DNA of 64,000 nt from assembly GCA_019914945.1 (NCBI GenBank), contig CM034112.1, positions 1 through 64,000 on the forward strand, written 5' to 3'. A program made the position numbers and the translations under genes. The notes under the pieces were generated by a model. The model made no database searches. It saw only the letters and a program-made list of their open reading frames with translations, and had not been told where the DNA came from. Position 1 is the first letter of the stretch. Each line of letters starts with the position of its first letter. Below, piece after piece: positions 1-9,614 of the stretch. Source of the stretch: Typha latifolia. Taxonomy: Eukaryota; Streptophyta; Magnoliopsida; Poales; Typhaceae.

Positions 1-189
1 ATGCATTTATTTTTTGAATAATAAAGCGTAATACTCTTTCACTCCCTATTTCATCGAATGAAAAATGTGCATAAAGAAGTCTATTTGGGTCTAAATTATA
101 ATCCCTATTATACCTCATTTTTTTTTTTTAAAAGTTAATTTTAGAATAGATAAATTTTTTTATTATTTTCAAAATAAAATCTTTATTAG
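1..189. other. AT-rich non-genic sequence
   Basis: AT-rich sequence at the window edge with no supportable reading frame or RNA gene. It runs up to the GAGCTCG-rich repeat that begins near 190. Confidence 0.4.
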
Positions 190-689
190 GTTACGGTGTA
201 AATAAGTCAAGCTTGAGCGAGCCAGGCCCAGCTCAGCTTGGCTCGAGAAGTCGAAAAATCTAGTTCGGCTCAAGCTCAATCGAGCTGGAAGCTCAGCTCG
301 ACTCCAGCTCAATGATGCTTGAGCTCGGCTCGATCTAAAATCTTAGTATTATATTTAACTAATCCATACAATGATACTTATAAAGACTTATTTATATTAC
401 CCAATTTTCGATTTGGGACTAAACATCTAAGAGTCTCTATGAAAAAAAAATAGAGAATAAATGGTATAAAGGAGGATTTGCATTTTGGTTAATAAGAATT
501 GCTTTAACCAACTATGCTATATGTCATTTATACTTTTATTTTGGTTTATATATATATATATATAATATTATCTCACATATTATATTTCGAGCCTATTCGG
601 GCTCAAAAATTCAGCTCGACTTAGCTCATTTAGAGCTCGAGTCAGCTCACGAGCCTCGCAAGCTAGGGAGCTTTTTTGACAGCCCTATT
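190..689. repeat. Dispersed repeat with GAGCTCG-rich ends (probable non-autonomous element)
   Basis: Both ends (about 190-345 and 585-689) are packed with the words GAGCTCG, GGCTCGA and AGCTCAGC, and the right end read in reverse resembles the left. The AT-rich middle has a short TA run near 550. Similar GAGCC/GGGCC-rich text recurs at 9090-9180 and 43330-43495, so this looks like one dispersed family. No clear target-site duplication was found, so class and exact ends are uncertain. Confidence 0.4.
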
Positions 690-1052
690 GTGACACCCAC
701 ATTCTAAACACGTGCATAGCATGAGCCCACACGGCACGTGCATAACACCTGACCATTCAGTTTGTTACTGACAATCAAATAAACCTGTAGCAACATCATA
801 ATTTTATCCACAATATCTAAACTAAGAATAACTCAAGTCTAACTGTCAACACATACAGATAACCCTACTTGAGCCCTACACAGGCCACAACACATCATCA
901 AGAGCTTTAGGGTTTAGGTGACTTTGTACTTGTATAATTATGTATATACCTCTGTTGTGTATATGTAGTTGTGAAATTATACATAATTATACAAGTACAA
1001 AATGGGCTAAAGCATTAAATTTGACCTCGTACTTTGCCACCGTCATAGGACT
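690..1052. other. Non-genic, probably retroelement-derived
   Basis: No gene seen. Near 700-760 there is CACGTGCAT-type text. At 918-950 and 967-1001 a stretch containing TACTTGTATAATTATGTATA reappears in inverted form, giving a local inverted repeat around 950. It leads into the gag remnant. Confidence 0.35.
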
Positions 1053-1295
1053 CTAACGTAAATGCAGAAATTCTTCTTCCATCTTTTCTTTCCTCCAAGA
1101 CGAAAAATGCTTTTGATCAAAGGCATCCAGAAATAACTCCCAAGTGATGACAGCGTCCCCTATCCTTGATTTTATTAGTCTTTCTGTAGCTTTCCACCAT
1201 TGTTCTGCCTCACCTTTGAGCATAAAGGCAGCAAAGGCTACCTTCGGCAGAGAGTAAATCACGTACTGGATAATATGGATCAGAAAGTGTATCAT
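1053..1295 (-). mobile_element. Ty3/gypsy-type gag remnant
   Basis: A minus-strand frame of about 80 codons contains a run typical of plant retrotransposon gag: F-x-L-x-G-x-A-x-x-WW (FMLKGEAEQWW), then a W-x-x-F-x-x-x-F-x-x-KHF segment and MEEEF. This is the matrix/capsid part of plant Ty3/gypsy elements. No protease, reverse transcriptase or integrase frame is found beside it, and flanking frames are short, so it is a decayed fragment rather than a working element. Confidence 0.6.
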
Positions 1296-2259
1296 ATCAT
1301 GAATAAGTAAATGAATGTGTCCTTAATACTACATAAATAAAATATAGATAACATGTCATGTCATAAATGATAAAAATACATAATCCTCGACAATGAATAA
1401 ATAGATCACCACGTCATATGATCATCATAACTCTCTCTCTCAAATATGACACATGATGCATGCCGACCATGACAATGCTATGATATCAAATATAATTATA
1501 TATGATGTATATTGACCACTCAATAATCAGGTATGTCAGATAATAATGAAATCATATGCATTTCTTAACATCACAATCATCACCGACATCTCGGTATAAT
1601 ATTATCATACTAGACCACTGTGCACAGTCAACACCCGGTACCCGGTCTCAACATCATGCCCGAAGGATCCGAGCATACTCTGCCATCGGCAAGGAGTATC
1701 TCAAATATAACCATACTCTGCCATCCGCTAAGGGTATCGACCTCCATCTAGACCGGGCACCCCACATAGTTGATAGAAACCTCGTGAGGATAACTCGCCA
1801 CATATGCCCTGGCGAACGGCATGTGTCTGATTGTCTATGCGCACAAACTCAACTGACCTCGGACATGGGCCACGAGATATCGCATATCAGCGGATTATAC
1901 TAATTGGGTGTCCCTGCTTGGTTAGCATAATCTATTGTTTCGCTTAGAGCCTCTACGGACGCCTCATGTGGATCTAGCTTTCAACAGCGTCAAAGTTATG
2001 TTGGCATTAGCATTTTCTTTCGGCATAACCGGAATTGACGAATCCCTTCCTTGAGCCGAGGAAGGTCTTCTGCTTGCCCTATTCTCAAAATCGAGATATT
2101 TTACATGTCCATTTTCCTTACTTTCGATTTATAATATTGTGATGTTCGAGATCACCCTTCGGGATTTGGAACGATCATATGTGATGAAAGCCTTTCTAAG
2201 TTCTTATGTGGATTACTTAAGTGCTGGCCTTAGCGGCCATTCACCGTTGCTAACCTACT
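1296..2259. other. Non-genic, probably retroelement remnant
   Basis: An open frame of 115 codons at 1556-1903 (+) has no recognisable domain. The stretch includes near-repeated text around CATACTCTGCCATC (about 1673 and 1709), as in decayed LTR or untranslated retroelement sequence. Its position beside the gag remnant supports a transposon origin, but no LTR pair was identified. Confidence 0.35.
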
Positions 2260-2445
2260 TTGTTCATAAAGCACTCTAGCTTCGAAGCTGGAGTTTGCAA
2301 CTTCAAAACTATAGGGCGCGCGCCCTCCAGCGAGAGAAGGTTGGGCCATGGGGGAGGGGTGCGGCCGCTGGTGGCCACTCAGCGGCCGGCCTCTCGCCGA
2401 CGGCTCAACCCCCGGTGGTCCGAGAGAAAGCCGACAAAGAGAGGT

Positions 2446-2448
<3 letters not shown>

Positions 2449-2512
<64 letters not shown>
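2449..2512. repeat. (GA)32 microsatellite
   Basis: Uninterrupted GA dinucleotide run inside a GC-rich island. The long Arg/Glu frames across it, and Ser/Leu frames on the other strand, are repeat artefacts. Confidence 0.95.
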
Positions 2513-2517
<5 letters not shown>

Positions 2518-2647
2518 AGAGAGAATGAGAAGGAGGAAAGCTCACCGGCGTTCGTAGAGGTGGCAGCGGGTAGAGTGAGAGAGAAGGGGTGTTTGAGAGA
2601 GAAAGAGAGAGAAAGAGAGGGGGATGAAAATGAATCGAGAGAGAGAG

Positions 2648-2652
<5 letters not shown>

Positions 2653-2680
<28 letters not shown>
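2653..2680. repeat. (AG)14 microsatellite
   Basis: Second purine dinucleotide run, followed at 2690-2790 by a very GC-rich stretch with GGC triplet repeats and CCCGCG/GGCCGG words. Confidence 0.9.
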
Positions 2681-2800
2681 CGGTGGGGAGGGGCTGCGGC
2701 GGGCGGCGGCGGCGGCGGCGAGGGCCCGCGCCCGCGCCCGGCCGGCTCGGCCAAGTTGGCCGGGCCGGCGATTGGGGCGTGTGGCGCCCATCCCTACTGC

Positions 2801-2834
2801 CACTGCATGGCACGTGCTGTCGTGCCATGCAGTG
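2801..2834. repeat. Perfect 14-bp inverted repeat followed by a T tract
   Basis: CACTGCATGGCACG (2801-2814) and its exact reverse complement (2821-2834) are separated by six bases. After AAG comes an uninterrupted run of T. The outer GC-rich island ends here and AT-rich sequence begins. Confidence 0.9.
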
Positions 2835-2880
2835 AAGTTTTTTTTTTTTTGGCTTGGGTTATTACACCTATATTTTAGAA

Positions 2881-3245
2881 TAAGAATATAATTATTATTT
2901 TTGATATGATATAAAGTAAAAAAATAGAAATAATTTGTTTTATTTTTTATAAAATTATCACGAATATCATTTGATTTGATATAAAGTAAATTTATGAGAT
3001 ATATATTAAAGGTAAATTAGTAATTGAGTTAGTGTATGATATAAGATATTATTTTGATGAATAATATTTATATTCTAGAATGTGATTATTAAGATATTTA
3101 GCTATTATTTCAGAATAAAGAGTTATATTATGGAATAATTTGGGTTATAAGAATTAGCTATTTGATATTGAACTTTTCATTATTTGCAAGCAGAACTTGC
3201 CAAGTTGGGTCATTTATTAAAATTTTAATCTGATTGTTATAATCG
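2881..3245. other. AT-rich non-genic sequence
   Basis: Strongly AT-rich, with the phrase TTGATATGATATAAAGTAAA or close variants repeated (about 2900 and 2970). This suggests a small non-autonomous transposon or simple duplication. No gene found. Confidence 0.35.
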
Positions 3246-3402
3246 CTCTAAACCCCTCTACCCTAAACCCCTAAACCCCTAAACCATAAACCATAAACTT
3301 TGTACCCTAAAACTCTATACCCTATGCCCTGAATCCCTATACCCTATACCCTAAACCCCAAACCCCAAGACACTAAACCTTGAACCCTAAACTCTAAATC
3401 TA
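3246..3402. repeat. Degenerate interstitial telomere-like repeats (CCCTAAA family)
   Basis: Several near-perfect units of the plant telomere heptamer CCCTAAA and variants (CCCCTAAA, CCATAAA, CCCTATA, CCCCAAA) follow one another for about 150 bases, decaying outward. The array abuts the left end of the duplicated block at about 3425. Confidence 0.7.
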
Positions 3403-3424
3403 GAGTTGTAATATATCACTTAGC

Positions 3425-4774
3425 GGCTCAAAGTCAACTATGAGATCCCTGACCTCGTGATATGCTCCCTATTGCTTACATAGAAGTCACTAGTACTTTA
3501 GTTATAAGTGTATTCAATTCTACGTACAGATTGCTCAAACAGACTCTCTTTTTGTAGAGGGATAATTAGATAACCTTTCTAACTCCTTGGTTTGCCTTGT
3601 AAGGCATTTTGTACATTTAATAGGACCTTTGAACTAAAACCTTATTCTGATTTTAGAATTATTAATTAGAGTGGTACGTACATTTCAGTTAATATTACAT
3701 TTTTAGTCGTAAGACTAAAAAAGAATGTTTCTACTCCCAATGGCCGAAATTGATGTACCTTTAGAGATCAAGAGAACTTATTCTGCTGACCAATTGCATT
3801 TGGGACTAATTTCTAAACCTACCATTTTCTGTCAGTTACTAATTTTGCAGACTGCATTGTCCAGCGAATTAGAAGTTATGAATGTAGACTCACTAATTGA
3901 GCTATGAAATAAAAGCTATGCTATCTTTGAGTTCCATAATTTCTGGTACTTTAGAGACCCCTTGACTAACATCATAAGAAATAATCTCTTTTCTGCGTTT
4001 GAATATCTCCATTTTGTTCGTACTACTGCCCTTATTCTCTCTCTTTCCAGAGAAAAAAAAAAAAGGAGCTCTGTCATTCAACTTGATATTTTAATTCATT
4101 CTTCGCAAACCGTGAAGAAAAATAAAAATAAATATGTACACATTACGAAACGGCTTTGGCATCCCTGGAGTTAGCTTCTCGATGAATTTAGAATTTGTCG
4201 TTCAATATTTGGTGGATCAATGTAAGGTGAGAGCAAGATATAATCTGAGTTGCATCTTGACTGGGACCAACTTGAGAGTTGAGAGTATAGATTAAGGGAA
4301 GGGTTCGCCGATTGAGAAAGAAAAGCTGAATACGTGAGGAGGCCGCACATGTCACGTGGCGGCCCCGGAAAGCGTGGATCGGAATCCGCCTCGCTCATTT
4401 CTTTTTGGGCCTTGGCCTTTAGCAAATGACTGAATGAGAAAGCATGCTTCAAGTCGCAGATTCTCCCTTTAATATAATATCCAAAGATATATAATCTGTA
4501 AAATAGATGAGCTTAAAATATTTAGGCCATCTATTTCCACAGAAAATTAGATAAAATAATTCATTATATCATCTCGAATCACTATTCAAAAATAGGAACA
4601 TCACAAGACCTTTCTGATGAAAATATTCTATGGGCCTCTCAAGCACTGCAAGAATTTTTTCATCCGTCTCTTTCACATGTTAAAACAAGTCATTCTACAT
4701 TATACCTATAAGTTTGTTACAAAGCTAACACTGAATTGTCAGAAGTCAATTCAGTATGAAAAACAGCTCCAAAA
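3425..4774. repeat. Duplicated block, copy A (pre-insertion state)
   Basis: Collinear with 6755-8512. Matching landmarks include CTCAAAGTCAACT (about 3427 / 6757), GAAATAATCTCTTTTCTGC (about 3978 / 7367), the CACGTGGC block (4353 / 7708), CATCTATT (4528 / 7873) and GTCATTCTACATTATACCTA (about 4690 / 8400). Copy A lacks the 330-bp transposon and has only a short CT tract where copy B has (CT)38. It holds no gene of its own that I can support. In copy B the homology starts about 140 bp upstream of the root-cap start codon, so copy A is probably the upstream region of a lost paralog. Confidence 0.85.
4353..4360. promoter_or_regulatory. CACGTGGC G-box/ABRE-like motif, copy A
   Basis: CACGTGGC lies in the most conserved part of the duplicated block (about 4320-4480) and has an exact partner at 7708-7715. 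G-box/ABRE cores bind bZIP and bHLH factors; function here is inferred only from conservation between copies. Confidence 0.35.
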
Positions 4775-5184
4775 GAAAATATTTTCTCTTTTACGTTTCT
4801 TTTTTCCATATTTACTCTTTTATAAATGTGCAAAGATTTGTAAAAGAAGAGGAAATGACTGGGTACATTATATTTGTCGATTCCCTACTTTTCTTTTGTG
4901 GCTTAGCTATTATTTTTATACATCTGTCAGCCAATGGAGAAATGAAGATAAATATTGCCTAAATCAACCATTTCTTATGGGCTATTTGGCCTTCCTTTTT
5001 TCTCTCTTTTCTTCTCTTCGTTAGGTTTATAACACATAGTACAAAGCGTTATAATATTTTCATTATTATTCCATAGCACGTATAAAGTACATCTATATTT
5101 AATTTGGGAAATCAAGAGACAATAGAGTAAGAAAGACGGAAGATTTTTCTGAGCAGCTGCTTCACATACAGTACGTGTGGTTCG
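4775..5184. other. Gap between copy A and the root-cap gene
   Basis: AT-rich. It has diverged completely from the matching position after copy B. It includes the 3' flank of the minus-strand root-cap gene. Overlapping frames at 4617-5024 and 4756-4962 show no domain and are not called as genes. Confidence 0.4.
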
Positions 5185-6613
<1,429 letters not shown>

Positions 6614-7411
6614 GCTATCTATTAATCTTAATCCTCCTCCTCTCTTTCCCAGCTACCAGCGTGCTAAAGTAAATATGCAAGCTTGGTATATATGCTCTCC
6701 CTCTTCGATCTATTTATATGTTAGGATAAATCTGGAGCAAGAATACAGCTCAGCGACTCAAAGTCAACTGCGGGATCCCTGACCTCGTGCTCTGCTCCCA
6801 TTTGCTTGCACAGAACCCGCTGGTACTTCTGTTGAGGTCCATTCAGGTCTACGTATAGACAGCTCGAACAGACTTAATTTCTCTTTTCGTAGAGGGATAA
6901 CCAGATGCCCTTTCTAACTCCTTTGCCTGCATTCTAAGACGTTTTGTACATTTAACAGGACTTTTGAACCCAAACCTTATTCTGATTTTGTAACTGTTAA
7001 TTAGAGTGGTACGTACATTTCCAAACTTATTAAGTTCTCTTCTTTCTTGTACGCAAGTATCCTGTGACTGTGAATTAATTGTACATTTTAAGTCGTAATA
7101 CTAAAAAAATTGGTTCTACTCCCGATGGCCAATATTGAAGTACCTTTAGAGATCAAAAGAACTTATTCTGCAGACCAATTTCATTAGTGACTAATTTCTA
7201 AACCTACCATTTTCTATCAGTTACTAATTTCGCAGACTGCATTGTTCAATAAATTAACGAAGTTATACATGTAGACTCACTAATTGAACTATAAAATAAA
7301 AGGTATGCTATCTTTGAGATACATAATTTATGGTAACTTCAGAGAACCCTTGACTGACATCATAAGAAATAATCTCTTTTCTGCATCTGAATATCTCCAT
7401 TTTGTTGGTAC

Positions 7412-7414
<3 letters not shown>

Positions 7415-7490
<76 letters not shown>
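7415..7490. repeat. (CT)38 microsatellite
   Basis: Perfect CT run about 800 bp upstream of the root-cap start codon. Copy A at the matching place (about 4032-4050) has only CTCTCTCT-type sequence, so the tract expanded, or contracted, after duplication. Confidence 0.95.
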
Positions 7491-7493
<3 letters not shown>

Positions 7494-7707
7494 GAAAAAA
7501 GAAAAGGAGCTCTGTTATTCCGCTTGATATTTTAATCCATAGCTTCGCAAACTGTGAAGAAAAGTATAAATAATATGTACACATTACGAAACGGCTTTGG
7601 CATTCTGGAGTTAACTTCTCGAGAATTTAGAATTTGAGAGTATAGATTAAGGGAAGGGCTCGCTGATTGAGAAAGAAAAGCGGAATACGTGAGGAGGCCG
7701 CACATGT

Positions 7708-7715
7708 CACGTGGC
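7708..7715. promoter_or_regulatory. CACGTGGC G-box/ABRE-like motif, copy B
   Basis: Exact counterpart of 4353-4360, about 1.1 kb upstream of the root-cap start codon. It lies in a block that is nearly unchanged between copies (about 7670-7820). Confidence 0.4.
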
Positions 7716-7880
7716 AGCCCCGGAAAGCGTGGATCTGAATCCGCCTCGCTCATTTTCTTTTTGGGCCTTGGCTTTAAGTAAATGGGAAAGCATGCTTCAA
7801 GTCGCAGATTCTCCCTTCAATATGATATTTTTCCCAAGATATATAATCTGTAAAATATATGAGCTTAAAGGCCATCTATT

Positions 7881-8210
7881 GAGGTTTTTGATCAAACTAG
7901 CTCTCTTTCAAACTTTTTACCGGGTCTAATTTACTGTAACCCTAATAAAAACACTGAGCTGATCAGTATTTTTTTTCTTAGATAAAAACACTGATCAATT
8001 CAGCGTTTTATGTATATAAATCTCTTTAACTTATTCTTTCAGTCATTTAAGAAAAAAATTATCTAATGATAAAAACACTGTTACAACGCTAATCAATTCA
8101 ACGTTTTTATCAGGACTACAGTGAATTAGACCCCCGTTTGGTAAATAAATTTAAGAATAGTCCATTTTGATTAAAAAATTTAAAAAATGAGGCTATTTTG
8201 GTCAAGAACT
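7881..8210. mobile_element. 330-bp Mutator-like MITE with long terminal inverted repeats
   Basis: Bounded by an exact 8-bp direct repeat CATCTATT (7873-7880 and 8211-8218). Copy A keeps a single CATCTATT (4528-4535), i.e. the empty site. The ends are inverted repeats of roughly 100 bp: the left end reads GATCAAACTAGC ... GGGTCTAATTTACTGTA, and the reverse complement of the right end reads GACCAAAATAGCC ... GGGTCTAATTCACTGTA, followed by matching TAAAAAC and TGAT. There is no coding capacity. Long inverted repeats plus an 8-9 bp target duplication fit Mutator-like MITEs; hAT is an alternative because of the 8-bp duplication. Confidence 0.8.
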
Positions 8211-8512
8211 CATCTATTTCCACAGAAAATTAATTAGATAAAAAGAATAACTCATAATATCATCTTGAATCACTATTCGAAAATAGAAATATCATAAGGC
8301 TTCTTCTGATGAAAATATTTTATAGGCCTTTGGGCAGTGCAGGGGTTTTTCATCTGTCTCTTTCACCATTTTAAAGAAGAAATTATGTTTGTAAAACTAA
8401 GTCATTCTACATTATACCTACAAGTTTGTTACAAAGGTAACACTAGAATTACATATCTAGTTCTTACCATCGAGTGTCAAAAGTCAATTCAGTGTGAAAA
8501 GTAGTTCCAAAT

Positions 8513-9614
8513 AAGTTCATTGTCTTACTGCAAGGATCACTGTATCCTGAGAAAATATTTTGTCCATTTCAAAATTTTCAGCTCTGATTTCTCAGAATCA
8601 ATTTAAAGGAAAAAAGTTATAAAATTGGAAGATTATAATAAATGTTTAAAGAACAATGAACTTCTCGTTGTTTTAGGATATATGAATATTTTATCATGGC
8701 TCGGCATCAGCCATCATAAAAAAAAATGGAACTTCACAAGAATTAGCACATACTGTTACCAAGTTAATGCTTTGATTAGAGATAGAAAGATCCAAGGGAT
8801 CACCTACTGGTTTGCGGAGCACCTGCGATCATAAACTTCCAATATAGCTATCCCAACCGTTCGGCTCCACGTGGTACTTTCTTGTGTCGTCCCTTGTCTT
8901 CTACTTCCTTGCTGCCCTCCTCATCACCCAGTACTCCTCAACACCCTCCCGCGACTACTCTCCTCCGTCGCCGTCTCCTCCATATACTCATGCTTGCATG
9001 CGGGCTGACGAGCGGGCCAATAGGCGAGTTTACAAGGGCTTTCGAACCAGGCTTTCAGGACAGGCCGATGAGCGAATGTCTGGATCAGGTCGGGTTCCAT
9101 TGATAGTTCGGACTTAAATCGGGCCGAGCTCAAAACGGGTTTGGGCCGGTCACGGGGCCTGAGCCATTTGATCAGCTCTATTACCTTCATTGTAGCTTCA
9201 ATTCCCCTATGATCACTTGCGATGTATCTGCCCTTGTAGGCTATAGCTACCAACAAAAATAAAATTTCTTTTGCTCAACAACCTTTCAGAGACGTAGCCT
9301 GTGAAACTAGAACTGCGAGTAGAGCCTCCCATTAGTATCGTCTGTCGATTTGCTATTTTCCGAGACAGCATCAGACCCTTAAATTCAGTCATCCTCTATC
9401 TCATTCTCAAGTAACTTTTCGAAATCTGCTTCATAAAACTAGCCATCCTTTTTCGTTTGCACTAAAAAGGAACTACAACAATACTACAGGTTGCAGCAGC
9501 GCTTCTAGGAAAGAAATTTATATTACCAAATTTATATTATTACTACAGGTTTACCTTTCTCAACCAAAAAATATATATTACCAAATTCCATCTGTTCTAC
9601 ACTAGAAATTTCTT
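8513..9614. other. Gap between copy B and the ABC1K gene
   Basis: No gene that I can support. At 8884-9117 a frame starts with a hydrophobic, signal-like stretch followed by proline/serine-rich residues (SPPSPSPPY), then runs into GGGCCGAGC/GGGCCGG-rich repeat sequence at 9090-9180. It could be a broken exon or chance. The stretch up to 9614 includes the 3' flank of the minus-strand ABC1K gene. Confidence 0.35.

Larger units (their letters stand above)
6755..8512. repeat. Duplicated block, copy B (upstream region of the root-cap gene)
   Basis: Diverged second copy of 3425-4774, in the same orientation. It begins about 140 bp upstream of the root-cap start codon, so it covers that gene's promoter. 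It differs from copy A by an expanded CT microsatellite, several small indels, about 25 extra bases near 8450, and a 330-bp transposon at 7881-8210. The two copies are about 3.35 kb apart. Confidence 0.85.

Noticed and set aside
1556..1903. 115-codon frame near the gag remnant as a gene
   Set aside because: No recognisable domain or homology, single frame in transposon-like sequence.
2260..2835. Long frames rich in Arg/Glu or Ser/Leu across the GA repeats
   Set aside because: They are translations of dinucleotide and GGC repeats in several frames at once, with no domain.
3725..3907. 60-codon frame MFLLPMAEIDV... in copy A as a small gene
   Set aside because: The matching sequence in copy B (about 7113-7290) is interrupted by stops and indels, so the frame is not conserved.
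8884..9117. Signal-peptide-like, proline-rich frame as a secreted small protein gene
   Set aside because: No ATG at the proper place, runs directly into a dispersed repeat, and no splice partner found.
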